A DNA stretch of 44,079 nt from IMCC26256 sp046081705 (lineage in GTDB: Bacteria; Actinomycetota; Acidimicrobiia; IMCC26256): positions 1 through 44,079 of the forward strand of contig JBJTWK010000012.1 in NCBI GenBank assembly GCA_046081705.1. The letters are read 5' to 3'. Numbering within the stretch: position 1 is the stretch's first letter; each line of letters begins with the position of its first letter. The position numbers were made by a program, and so were the translations under genes. Shown in pieces: positions 28,723-37,229 of this stretch. Under the pieces are notes generated by a model. It had not been told where the DNA came from. It searched no databases and saw nothing but the letters and a program-made list of their open reading frames with translations.

Positions 28723-29183
28723 GTGGTCCGCGCGAGGTGGCGGACGAGGTCCCCGCGGGCGACCATGCCGATCACCTTGCCCGCGGCGTCGAGCACCGGC
28801 ACGTGGCTCGCCTGTTCGTCGTGCATGAGGGTCGCGAGTTCCTCGACCGTCGCCTCGGCCCGGATCGTCGGCGCGTCGGTGGCCATGAGGTCACCGACCG
28901 TCGCGGCCGCGGCGCGCTTCAGGTCCGCGTCGTAGCGCTTGAGCTGACCGGGCAGGGTGAACTCGATCCCCGGGAGGATCGCGATCGTCGTCGGCACGTG
29001 GATGCCGGACTCGCGCAGCACGAGGTCCTGATCGCGCAGCAGCCCCTCGTAGACGTCGCCGGCCCCGACCACCGGGACCGCGCCGAAGCCGGTGTCGGCG
29101 AGCAGGTCGGCGACCTCGGCGATGCCCATCTCGGGGTGGACGGTGGTGACCTCGGTGGTCATCACGTCGCGGACGGTCGCCAT
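28719..29183 (-). CDS. Two-CBS-domain protein
   Basis: A 154-residue protein made only of two CBS motifs: VRDVMTTEVTTVHPEMG then VGDLMATDAPTIRAEAT, each followed by the PVVGAGDVYEGLL or PVLDAAGKVIGMV strand. Such pairs bind adenine nucleotides and sense energy state. The middle contains LPGIEFTLPGQLKRYDADLK, found in ligand-regulated versions. It lies between nnr and alr, and its stop overlaps the alr start. The ligand is unknown. Confidence 0.9.
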   Translation of the reverse strand: MATVRDVMTTEVTTVHPEMGIAEVADLLADTGFGAVPVVGAGDVYEGLLRDQDLVLRESGIHVPTTIAILPGIEFTLPGQLKRYDADLKRAAAATVGDLMATDAPTIRAEATVEELATLMHDEQASHVPVLDAAGKVIGMVARGDLVRHLARTT

Positions 29184-29221
29184 GGTTCGCTCCTGCTGGG
29201 GTCGGACGGTCGGGGGTGGGC

Positions 29222-30754
29222 CTACGAGCCGGCGACGGGGCGCAGGACCGTGGGCAGCGCGCCGACGAGGTCGCCGGCGACGAGAGAAGTATGGCCCGCG
29301 ACGTCGGCCGCGCGGCCGTGGAGCCACGCCGCGCCCGCTCCGGCCCGCAGCGGCGGGAGGCCCCGGGCCAGCAGGGACCCGGCGAGGCCCGAGAGCACGT
29401 CCCCCGTCCCGGCGGTGGCGAGCCAGGGCCCGCCGGCGTCCACGACGAGGGCCCGGCCGTCCGGATCGGCGACGACCGTGGTCGGACCCTTGAGCAGGAC
29501 GGTCGTCCCGGTGTCGGCGGCCAGACGGCGGGCGGCGGCCACGCGATCCGGTCCGATCGGCCCGCCGAGGCGGGCGAACTCCCCCTCGTGCGGGGTGAGG
29601 AGGACGGACGGGAGGCCGGCGGCAGCCCGGGCCCGCATTGGGGCGGGGTCGCCGGCGAGGGCGGTGAGGGCGTCGGCGTCGAGGAGGAGGGGGCGGTCGC
29701 ACTCGGCGAGGAGCCGCCGCACGGCCGGGCCGACACTCGGGGCGGTGCCGAGCCCGGGGCCGACGACGAGGGCCCCGAACCGCGGCGATGCGGCGAGGAC
29801 GGCATCGACCGCGGCCGGGCCGAGGGAACCGGCGGACGGGCCGTCGGGCTCGGCGGGCACCGGGTGCCGGACGACCTCGACCCCGAACGGGAGGCCGTCG
29901 GCCGACGAGGCATCCGAACTTTGGAGGATCTCCGTCGTTCTGGCGACGGTTTCGCAACAAAGTTCGGGATCCGGGGTCGGGGTGGCGGCCCAGACGATGC
30001 CGCTGCCCGTGCGCAGGGCGGCCATCGCCGCCAGGGTCGGGGCGCCCTCCATCCCGGGCGAGCCGCCCACCACCATGAGCGGACCGGTCGACCACTTGTG
30101 CGCGTCGGCCGCCCGGACCGGGAACCACGCCGCGACGTCGGCCGCGGTCACGAGGGCGAGCGGGGGGTCTGCGCCGGCCGCGCCCAGGTCGATGCCGATG
30201 TCGGCGATCGTCACCGTGCCCGCGTGCGTGCGGCCCGGCTCGGCGAGCAGGCCGGGTTTCCACGCCGCGAAGGAGACCGTGCGGGTCGCCCGCACCGCGA
30301 CACCCTCGACCGACCCCGTACCGCCGTCGACGCCGCTCGGGATGTCGACCGCGACGACCGGGACCTCGGCGCGCCCGGTCATCTCGGCGAACCACGCGGC
30401 GTCACCCTCGAGTGCGCCGCGGAACCCCGTGCCGTACATCGCGTCGACCAACGCGTCGGCCCGGTCGATCGCGCGCGTTGCGCGCCCGCGGTCCACACCC
30501 ACCTCGAGGTCGAACACGTCGCAGCGCACGCCGCGCGCCTCGAGGGCGGCCGCAGCGACCCGACCGTCGGCACCGTTGTCGCCCTTGCCGCACACGAGGA
30601 CGACCCGGCGGCCGTACGCGCCACCGAGTTCCGCGAGCACCGCGCGTGCGACCGCTCGACCGGCCCGCCCCACGAGCGTGTCGAAGGCGGTCCCGGCCGC
30701 GATCGTCCGCCGGTCGGCCTCGGCCATCTCCGCAGGCGTGAGGATCGGTTCCAT
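29222..30754 (-). CDS. nnr: Bifunctional NAD(P)H-hydrate epimerase / ADP-dependent NAD(P)H-hydrate dehydratase
   Basis: Repairs damaged NAD(P)H. The N-terminal epimerase half has GKGDNGADGRVAA and VDIPSGVDGGTG. The C-terminal kinase-like dehydratase half has GPGLGTAPSV, LLTPHEGEFARL, LLKGPTTVVADPDG and AGTGDVLSGLAGSLLARG. The 510 residues are the usual length, less one oddity. Residues about 263-281 (ELCCETVARTTEILQSSDA) carry rare codons (TGT, CTT, AGA, CAA, AGT) and are encoded by a nested palindrome, so this part looks inserted. The ATG at 30754 lies 5 nt after the acpS stop. Confidence 0.94.
   Translation of the reverse strand: MEPILTPAEMAEADRRTIAAGTAFDTLVGRAGRAVARAVLAELGGAYGRRVVLVCGKGDNGADGRVAAAALEARGVRCDVFDLEVGVDRGRATRAIDRADALVDAMYGTGFRGALEGDAAWFAEMTGRAEVPVVAVDIPSGVDGGTGSVEGVAVRATRTVSFAAWKPGLLAEPGRTHAGTVTIADIGIDLGAAGADPPLALVTAADVAAWFPVRAADAHKWSTGPLMVVGGSPGMEGAPTLAAMAALRTGSGIVWAATPTPDPELCCETVARTTEILQSSDASSADGLPFGVEVVRHPVPAEPDGPSAGSLGPAAVDAVLAASPRFGALVVGPGLGTAPSVGPAVRRLLAECDRPLLLDADALTALAGDPAPMRARAAAGLPSVLLTPHEGEFARLGGPIGPDRVAAARRLAADTGTTVLLKGPTTVVADPDGRALVVDAGGPWLATAGTGDVLSGLAGSLLARGLPPLRAGAGAAWLHGRAADVAGHTSLVAGDLVGALPTVLRPVAGS
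29914..29967 (-). repeat. 54-bp nested palindrome inside nnr
   Basis: The outer arms CCGAACTTT (29914-29922) and AAAGTTCGG (29959-29967) are perfect complements. The inner arms CCGTCG (29932-29937) and CGACGG (29944-29949) are too. Two 9-nt internal bubbles flank a 6-nt loop, so the layout is symmetric. Length 54 (18 codons) keeps the reading frame. GC is 30 of 54, clearly below the surroundings, and the codons are rare for the genome. It looks like an in-frame palindromic insertion element. One copy is seen here. Confidence 0.85.
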
Positions 30755-30759
30755 GCGGC

Positions 30760-31143
30760 TCAGCCGAGCGCGAGGGCCACCGCCACCGCGGTCGTGGCCG
30801 TGTGCGACAGCGACAGTCGCCACTCGCGCACGCCCCGATCGGCGGCGAGCGCCGCGGCGCGCCCGTGGAGCCGCAGCATCGGCGCGCCGTCGGCCCGGCG
30901 CTCCACCTCCACCTCGGCGAGCCCGAACGCACCGAGCCCCACACCGAGCGCCTTCATGACGGCCTCCTTCGCGGCGAAGCGCGCCGCGAGCCCCGGCACC
31001 GGATCGCGTCGACCGGCGAGCGAGGCGCGTTCGCGCTCGTCGAAGACCCGATCGAGCACACCCGGTCGACGGTCGATCACCGCGCGGAACCGCGGGATCT
31101 CGACGAGGTCGGTCCCGAGACCGACGACCCCGGCGCCGTTCAC
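30760..31143 (-). CDS. acpS: Holo-[acyl-carrier-protein] synthase
   Basis: Transfers 4'-phosphopantetheine from CoA to ACP. The 127 residues have VGLGTDLVEIPRF at the N-terminus, with the metal Asp, and RFAAKEAVMKALG, the second motif. The GTG at 31143 overlaps the glmS stop (GTGA). Size and motifs are normal. Confidence 0.94.
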   Translation of the reverse strand: MNGAGVVGLGTDLVEIPRFRAVIDRRPGVLDRVFDERERASLAGRRDPVPGLAARFAAKEAVMKALGVGLGAFGLAEVEVERRADGAPMLRLHGRAAALAADRGVREWRLSLSHTATTAVAVALALG

Positions 31144-34100
31144 GCGGACCGCCAGCGGTCGGCGAGGACGTACACCGGTGTCGTGAGCAGTTCGGTCGTC
31201 GTGAAGTCGGCGAGGCGCGCGTCGTCGAACGTCGGCTCGGTCTCGGTGACCGCGCTGCGCACCGCCGCGAACCGGTTGCGGTACCCGTCGAGCACGGCGC
31301 GCGTGATGGCCGGAGCGAGGTGCTCGTGGAGCCCGACGTGGAGCAGCGTGAGCCCGACCGTCTGGGCCCCCTTCACCTCCGGCACGAGCACGACCGTGCG
31401 CCCGTCGCGACGCCCGATGGCGACGGTCACCTCGCGCTCGGCCGCGGTGAGTTGCTTCGTGCCCCGCAGGCGCGGGTCGGTCTCGGTGCGCGACGGGTAG
31501 GTCGCACCGATGCCCGTGCGGTCGAGGACGGTGATCGTGGCGTCGTCGGTGGCCGGGTCGCCGTCGATGCGGTACCGGATCGTCCCGATGACCTCGGCCA
31601 CGGCCGGATCGAGCGCGACGAGCGTGCGGAGGATGCGGTAGCCGAGGTTGTCGCGCGGGACCCCGGCGCCGAGCACCGCCTGGACGAGGTCGCTCTGCAG
31701 CAGGGTGTCGTCGGAGCGCGAGATGCCGACCGTGACCGTCTTGGCCTGGTGCTTGATCGCATCGACCGGGCGCGTGAGTTCCTCGATCGCCTGGGTGAGC
31801 GCGGCCGTGAGATCCTCGACGACGGTGAGCGGCGTGCCGACCTTGCCCCACTCGATGGCGTACGCGTCGAGCGGCACGATGCCGGTCGCGTACCGGAGCA
31901 GCGATGCCGTACGCACCGCGGTACCCGCCTCGAGCGCACCGTCGTACATCCCGACCCGCAGCCCGGCCGCGAACCGCTCGGCCAACGGGGTGAGCCGCTC
32001 GGCGAGGTCGGCCGCCGCGCCCGCCGGGTCGGCCGCACCGCCGAGGACGGTCGCCTCGATCGCCGCGCGCGCCTCGCGCAGCGGGTGGGCCGACGCGTCG
32101 ATGGCGAGCGCGGCCTCGTAGCCGAACAGGTGGCCGGCCATGGCAGCGAGCACGAATCCGAGATCGGGATGGGTCGCCGGGACCTCGAAGGTCTCGTGCG
32201 CCGCTCCGAAGCGGTCCTCACCCTCGTCGACGATCGCGATCGTGGCGGCCTTGTGCGCCCCGTAGATCGCGAGTTCCTTCGCGACGTCGTCGGCGATCGA
32301 GCCGCGCAGACCTGCGGCGCACACGAGGATCATCGGCTCGGCGGAGAGGTCGATGTGCTTCTTGTCCTCGGTCGCGTCGCAGGCGATGGACTTGTAGCAG
32401 AGCTCAGACAGCTTGATCCGCACCTCGTGCGCCGCGATGCGGTTCCGGCCGTTGCCGACGACGGCCCAGGAGCGGCGGGTCGGCGCGAGCGCGCCTGCGA
32501 TGCGCGCCGCCGCCGGACGTCGATCGAGCACCTGCTCCATCGCGGTGGGCAGGTCCCGCAGGCCGCGGAGCAGGTCCTGGCGGTCGTCGACCGGAGCGCC
32601 ACTCGCCTCGGCGATCGCGAACGCGAGGAGGAAGCCGGCCGCGATCTGCGCGTAGAACGCCTTCGTCGATGCGACGCTCATCTCCACGTCGCGGCCGTCG
32701 GAGGTGTAGAGCACGCCATCGCTGCGGTCGGTGAGATCGCTGTTGCGACGGTTCACGATCGCCACCACCGCGGCGCCGCGCCCCCGGACCAGATCCACGG
32801 TGCGGTTCGTGTCGGTCGTGGTGCCGCTCTGGCTGATCGCCACGACGAGCGTGTCGGCCATGTCCGGCACGAGGCGGAAGCCCGAGAGCTCGGTGGCCGG
32901 GAGCGCCTCGGCGGAGAGCACCGCACCGGGACCGACGAGGTCGTTGAGCGCCGTGGCCAGGCTCTGGCCCGCGACCGCGGCCGTGCCCTGCCCGATCACG
33001 AGCACCCGCCGGATCGCCCCGTTCGCGAGCCGGGTCCGCACCTCGGCCGGGAGCGCGTCCTGCCCGACCTCCACCGTGAGCCCGCCGGCGTGGTCGAGCA
33101 ACTTCGAGCGCAGGGTCTTGCGGAACGAGGCCGGCGCCTCCGAGATCTCCTTGAGCAGGTAGTGCGGGTGGTCGCCCCGGTCGATGTCGCGGGTCGTGAT
33201 CTGCGCGTGCTGGAGGTCGTCCGCGTCGACCGGGAGGATCGTGCCGTCGTAGGCGAACCGGTCGATGCCGAGCGTGCCCCCTGCGCCGGCCGCGTCGAGC
33301 ACCACGATCTGGCCCCGACTCGCGCCCGGGTTCTCCGGGTTGCCCGGCGTCTCGCCGTCGAGCCGGAGGTAGGTGTCGGTCTCCTCGACCACGCCGTACG
33401 GCTCGCTCGCCACGATGTACGCGTCGTCGGCCAGCCCGACGTACAGCGCCTGACCGCTGCCGCGCAGTGCGAGGAGCAGCCGACCCGGCGCCGGGTCGGC
33501 ATGGGCTGCGATCGCCACGCTCCCCTCGAACGACGCCACCGTCGATCGGAACGCCTCGACGAGGTCGGCGCCGCCCGCGAGCGCCCGCGACACGAGCGTC
33601 GGGATCACCTTCGCGTCGGTCGTGATCTCGGGGGCGATCCCGAGGTCGTACCGGGCGACGAGTTCGAGGTGGTTGTCGACGTCACCGTTGAGCGCCGCGG
33701 CCACGTACGGGCCGGCGGGACCGGCCGTCTCCTCGTGGTTGAGCGGGTGCGCGTTGGCCTCCGAGATGATGCCGACGCTCGCCCAGCGGGTGTGCCCGAG
33801 CACGACGACCTCCGCGTGCGACCCCGCCAGCGCGAGGTGCAGCAGGTCGTCGTCGGTGATCGCGGCGCGCAGCGCGGCCACGTTGTCGCCGAGTTCACCG
33901 ATCTCGGCCGCCGCCTTGTAGACGAACGCGAGCGCGTCGCCCACCGCCCGGACCGAACGGTTGCGGAGCAGCGGATCGGCCGCGCGCGCGTCGATCCGCC
34001 GGGCCACGACCGGATCGTCGAGATCGAGGCCGTGGCCCCGCACGTGGAGTTGCAGCCCGGCCGAGTCCCGGCCGCGCACCTCGAGCCGGTCGATGGCGCT

Positions 34101-34601
34101 GAGCGCGACCTGCACCGAGTGGAGCCCGGCGATCGCCGCGTGGTGCACGGCCGGGTCGAGCCCGGCGAGCAGTCCGTGGATCGCGCCGGCGGTGCGGAGC
34201 CGATCGCGGGCGACGGCCCAGACCGCGTCCTTCGCCGCCACGAGCGCCTCGTTGACCGGCTCGACCTGATCGGCGTCCACGGCCCCGGCGTCGAGCGCGG
34301 CCTCGAGCGCCACGAGCAGCGGAGCGAGCGCGTCGGCGTCGTCGCGCACCCGCAGGGCTCCGGCCGGGTCGGCGAGGAGCGCGGTCGCGCCGGGCACCCC
34401 CCGCAGGGCCGCATCGACCGCGGCGGCGTGCTCGGCGGCGTCCCGGAGGTGGGCGGCGCCACCGGCACCGTCGCCGCCCCCGACCGCGGCGAGCGCAGCC
34501 TCGAGGTGGCCGCGGGCGGTGACGAGCTCGGCGGCGAGGCCGGGGAGGTCGGGCAGGGCCCGGTCAGAGGGGCGCCGGAGGACGGCGATGATTCCGCACA
34601 C
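31140..34601 (-). CDS. glmS: Enlarged glutamine--fructose-6-phosphate aminotransferase (GlmS-like, 1153 residues)
   Basis: A GlmS-like enzyme about twice the normal 610 residues. The N-terminal nucleophile Cys2 (MCGIIAVL) is kept. A helical, Ala-rich insert fills residues 10-165. RLEVRGRDSAGLQL, GHTRWASVG, NAHPLN, ALNGDVDNHLEL and TTDAKVIPTLV then give the glutaminase domain, with another insertion before GHTRW. The SIS isomerase domains have ISQSGTTTDTN and SVASTKAFYAQIAAG. The C-terminus extends beyond the canonical end and lacks the usual LPRNLAKSVTVE tail. It makes glucosamine-6-phosphate for the wall, with glmM directly upstream. Start is GTG at 34601. Confidence 0.88.
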   Translation of the reverse strand: MCGIIAVLRRPSDRALPDLPGLAAELVTARGHLEAALAAVGGGDGAGGAAHLRDAAEHAAAVDAALRGVPGATALLADPAGALRVRDDADALAPLLVALEAALDAGAVDADQVEPVNEALVAAKDAVWAVARDRLRTAGAIHGLLAGLDPAVHHAAIAGLHSVQVALSAIDRLEVRGRDSAGLQLHVRGHGLDLDDPVVARRIDARAADPLLRNRSVRAVGDALAFVYKAAAEIGELGDNVAALRAAITDDDLLHLALAGSHAEVVVLGHTRWASVGIISEANAHPLNHEETAGPAGPYVAAALNGDVDNHLELVARYDLGIAPEITTDAKVIPTLVSRALAGGADLVEAFRSTVASFEGSVAIAAHADPAPGRLLLALRGSGQALYVGLADDAYIVASEPYGVVEETDTYLRLDGETPGNPENPGASRGQIVVLDAAGAGGTLGIDRFAYDGTILPVDADDLQHAQITTRDIDRGDHPHYLLKEISEAPASFRKTLRSKLLDHAGGLTVEVGQDALPAEVRTRLANGAIRRVLVIGQGTAAVAGQSLATALNDLVGPGAVLSAEALPATELSGFRLVPDMADTLVVAISQSGTTTDTNRTVDLVRGRGAAVVAIVNRRNSDLTDRSDGVLYTSDGRDVEMSVASTKAFYAQIAAGFLLAFAIAEASGAPVDDRQDLLRGLRDLPTAMEQVLDRRPAAARIAGALAPTRRSWAVVGNGRNRIAAHEVRIKLSELCYKSIACDATEDKKHIDLSAEPMILVCAAGLRGSIADDVAKELAIYGAHKAATIAIVDEGEDRFGAAHETFEVPATHPDLGFVLAAMAGHLFGYEAALAIDASAHPLREARAAIEATVLGGAADPAGAAADLAERLTPLAERFAAGLRVGMYDGALEAGTAVRTASLLRYATGIVPLDAYAIEWGKVGTPLTVVEDLTAALTQAIEELTRPVDAIKHQAKTVTVGISRSDDTLLQSDLVQAVLGAGVPRDNLGYRILRTLVALDPAVAEVIGTIRYRIDGDPATDDATITVLDRTGIGATYPSRTETDPRLRGTKQLTAAEREVTVAIGRRDGRTVVLVPEVKGAQTVGLTLLHVGLHEHLAPAITRAVLDGYRNRFAAVRSAVTETEPTFDDARLADFTTTELLTTPVYVLADRWRSA

Positions 34602-34646
34602 GAGACCCGCGAGCCTACCGGCCCCGCCAGCGGGGTCCTCCCCCGC

Positions 34647-35978
34647 TCAGGCGGGCCCGAGCGCCGCCGTCAGTGCTGCGACGAGGCGGTCGGCCGTCGC
34701 CTCGGCCACCCCGGGCGCGATCGCCTCGACCATGACCCGCACGACCGGTTCGGTGCCCGAGGGCCGCACGAGGACCCGGCCGTCGGACCCGAGCGCGGCC
34801 TCGGCCGCCCCGACCTCGGCCCAGAATGCCGCGGCCGCATCGAGGCCGTCCCGGTCGGCGACCCGCACGTTGCGCAGCACCTGGGGGGCCTTCACGACGA
34901 CCGCCGCGAGATCGGCCAGCGGGCGTCCCGATCGCGCCACGACGTCGAGCACCGCGAGGCCCGTGAGCGTGCCGTCGCCGGTGGTCGCCCGCGACCCCAG
35001 GATGATGTGGCCGCTCTGCTCGCCGCCGAGCGCGAGGCCGCGCTCGTCCATGGCCGCCCTCACCGCCCGGTCGCCGACGGGCGTCTCGACGACGTCGATA
35101 CCGTGCTCGGCGAGCGCGCGCCGCAGGCCCAGGTTGGCCATGACCGTCGTGGCGATCGAACGCGCCGGGAGCGCGTCGCGGGCGGCAAGGTCGAGCGCGA
35201 GCACCGCAAGGATGTCGTCGCCGTCGACGATCGCTCCGGTCGCGTCGATCATCACGATGCGGTCCGCATCGCCGTCGAACGCGAGGCCCGCGTCCGCACC
35301 GTCCTCGACCACGGCCCGGGCCAGCGCGCTCGGATCGGTGGAACCGCACCCGTCGTTGATGTTGCGGCCATCGGGCGCGTCGTTGAGCACCCGGACCGTC
35401 GCACCCAGTGCGCGCAGGGCCCGCGGCGCGACCGCGTACGCCGCGCCGTGCCCGCAGTCGAGCACGACCGAGAGCCCGTCGAGCCGACGCCCGTCGAGCG
35501 AACCGACGATCCGGGTGACGTAGTCGTCGGCCGCCGCCGGGGCCGGCGCGGGGAGTGACGCCTCGACGTCGGCGGTGCCGCTCGCGAGCAGGGTGTCGAG
35601 TTCGGCCTCGATGGCCGCCTGCTGCGCATCGGAGACCTTCGTACCGCCACGCGCGAACACCTTCACGCCGTTGTCGCGCCAGGGGTTGTGACTCGCCGAC
35701 ACCATCGCGCCGGGCGCACCCCGATCGGCCGCGAGTCCGGCGAGGCCCGGCGTGGGGAGCACCCCGCACGACGCCACGGTCGCACCCTCGGCGGTGAGCC
35801 CCGCCGCAAGCGCGGCCTCGAGCGCCGGACCCGACTCGCGGGTGTCCCGGGCCGTGAGGTACGGATCGGTGGTGCCGAGCACCCGGGCCACGGCGCGACC
35901 GAGCGCGTGGACGAAGCCGGTGGTGAGCTCGACGTGGGCCTCGCCGCGGACGCCGTCGGTGCCGAAGCGCGGGGGCAT
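34647..35978 (-). CDS. glmM: Phosphoglucosamine mutase
   Basis: Interconverts glucosamine-6-phosphate and glucosamine-1-phosphate. The 443-residue alpha-D-phosphohexomutase begins PPRFGTDGVRGEA. The phosphoserine loop is SASHNPWRDNGVK, the metal loop is DGDADRIVMID, and the C-terminal phosphate-binding VRPSGTEPVVRVM is present. It is followed by the enlarged glmS, so both steps to UDP-GlcNAc are adjacent, and preceded by rpsI 27 nt away. Confidence 0.96.
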   Translation of the reverse strand: MPPRFGTDGVRGEAHVELTTGFVHALGRAVARVLGTTDPYLTARDTRESGPALEAALAAGLTAEGATVASCGVLPTPGLAGLAADRGAPGAMVSASHNPWRDNGVKVFARGGTKVSDAQQAAIEAELDTLLASGTADVEASLPAPAPAAADDYVTRIVGSLDGRRLDGLSVVLDCGHGAAYAVAPRALRALGATVRVLNDAPDGRNINDGCGSTDPSALARAVVEDGADAGLAFDGDADRIVMIDATGAIVDGDDILAVLALDLAARDALPARSIATTVMANLGLRRALAEHGIDVVETPVGDRAVRAAMDERGLALGGEQSGHIILGSRATTGDGTLTGLAVLDVVARSGRPLADLAAVVVKAPQVLRNVRVADRDGLDAAAAFWAEVGAAEAALGSDGRVLVRPSGTEPVVRVMVEAIAPGVAEATADRLVAALTAALGPA

Positions 35979-36005
35979 GGCGCGGACGAGGGCGGCGAGG
36001 AGCGG

Positions 36006-36398
36006 CTAGCGCTTCGAGTACTGCGGAGCCTTGCGGGCCTTCTTGAGGCCGTACTTGCGCCGCTCCTTCTCGCGCGAGTCGCGCGTGAGGAGGCCCGCCT
36101 TCTTGAGGGCGGGGCGCTGCTCCGGGTCGAGGGCGGCGAGGGCCCGGGCGATCCCGAGACCGAGAGCACCGGCCTGCCCGGCGATGCCGCCGCCGTCGAT
36201 CGTGGCGTCGACGTCGTAGACCTCGGCGGTCTGGGTCAGCCGCAGCGGCTCGGTGGCGGCCATCCGGTGGGTCGCGATCGCGAAGTAGCGCTCGACCTCA
36301 CGGCCGTTGATCGTGACCTTGCCCGAACCGGGGCGCAGGCGCACGCGCGCCACGGCCTCCTTGCGACGTCCGGTGGTCTGGATGAGCGGCTTGGGCAC
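36006..36398 (-). CDS. rpsI: 30S ribosomal protein S9
   Basis: A 130-residue S9. TTGRRKEAVARVRLRPGSG and the C-terminal DSREKERRKYGLKKARKAP ending in the P-site contact SKR are conserved. It is paired with rplM, the universal order. Confidence 0.97.
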   Translation of the reverse strand: MPKPLIQTTGRRKEAVARVRLRPGSGKVTINGREVERYFAIATHRMAATEPLRLTQTAEVYDVDATIDGGGIAGQAGALGLGIARALAALDPEQRPALKKAGLLTRDSREKERRKYGLKKARKAPQYSKR

Positions 36399-36419
36399 GA
36401 GGATTCCTTCGCAGTGTGC

Positions 36420-36881
36420 TTACTGGGCCTTGCGGGCGCGGGCCGGCAGGGCGTGGTCGACGGGGTTCTGGGCGGCGTGCGGGTGCGCCGCACCCGGGTA
36501 CACGCGCAGCTTCTTGAGCATGGCGCGACCGAGGCGGCCCTTCGGGAGCATGCCCTTGACCGCGAGCTTGATGACGCGGTCGGGGTGGCGCTCGATCATG
36601 TCCTGCAGGGAGGACTGCTTGAGGCCGCCGGGGTAGCCGGAGTGGCGGTAGTACTGCTTCTCGACCGCCTTGCGGGCCGAGATGTCGAGCTTGGCGGCGT
36701 TCACCACGATGACGTGGTCGCCGGTGTCGACGTGGGGTGCGTAGATGGGCTTGTGCTTGCCGCGCAGGAGGTTCGCGACCTCAGTGGCGAGGCGGCCCAG
36801 GACGGCGTCCTCGGCGTCGACGACGTGCCAGGCCCGCTGGATGTCGGACGGCCGGGGGGTGAAGGTCTTGGCGGAGGACAC
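36420..36881 (-). CDS. rplM: 50S ribosomal protein L13
   Basis: A 153-residue L13. WHVVDAEDAVLGRLATEVA, GDHVIVVNAAKLDI and VKGMLPKGRLGRAMLKKL are the family motifs. The GTG at 36881 gives MSSAKTFTPRP, the common actinobacterial start. An open frame continues upstream to 37259, but it is leader sequence. It heads the long operon that runs to tsaD. Confidence 0.95.
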   Translation of the reverse strand: MSSAKTFTPRPSDIQRAWHVVDAEDAVLGRLATEVANLLRGKHKPIYAPHVDTGDHVIVVNAAKLDISARKAVEKQYYRHSGYPGGLKQSSLQDMIERHPDRVIKLAVKGMLPKGRLGRAMLKKLRVYPGAAHPHAAQNPVDHALPARARKAQ

Positions 36882-37229
36882 GTTGGAGTCTCTTCGGGTT
36901 CGTGGGGCGTCGACCGGGCGGTGCTGACGCGGCGGTGCTGGGCGTTCGGGGCGCTCCGGAGGTCTGGCGGCCGCCGGACGCGGAGGGACCATCCTAGCGA
37001 TGCCCCCGAGGACCCGACAATCCGGGCCCGCACGACCCCACCGCCGCCCCGCCCTCATCAGATCTCGGGTGGCGACCCCGGGCGGGGCGACGCACACTCG
37101 CCGGTGCCCCCGGAACCGTCGGGGGGCGCGGGTCGTCACCCACCCGGGCGGCGGTACCATCCGCCACCCGGTGGCGAGCCGGGCGGCGTCGGACGGGACG
37201 GACACGAGGCACGGGGGATCGGGACCACG
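36882..37229. other. Intergenic region between the rplM operon and the secreted-protein gene (348 bp)
   Basis: This divergent space holds the rplM promoter (see 36991-37020) and a leader of roughly 100 nt before rplM, which could carry autoregulation by ribosomal protein. On the plus strand TACCAT at 37155-37160 is a possible -10 for the secreted protein. I see no gene, tRNA or clear terminator in it. Confidence 0.6.
36991..37020 (-). promoter_or_regulatory. Promoter of the rplM-rpsI operon (-35 TTGTCG, -10 TAGGAT)
   Basis: On the minus strand TTGTCG at 37015-37020 and TAGGAT at 36991-36996 are 18 nt apart, a good housekeeping-sigma match. The start would lie about 100 nt before rplM. Confidence 0.55.

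Noticed and set aside
25693..28935. A 1080-codon plus-strand open frame opposite tsaE, the glycosylase, the hydrolase and alr
   Set aside because: Same reason: antisense to clearly conserved genes and no motif.
31320..35558. A 1412-codon plus-strand open frame opposite glmS and glmM
   Set aside because: Repetitive Arg/Asp/Val-rich translation without family motifs; a shadow of the two real genes.
36882..37229. tRNA or small RNA gene in the largest intergenic space
   Set aside because: No cloverleaf or clear conserved structure could be drawn by eye. Only promoter-like elements are visible.
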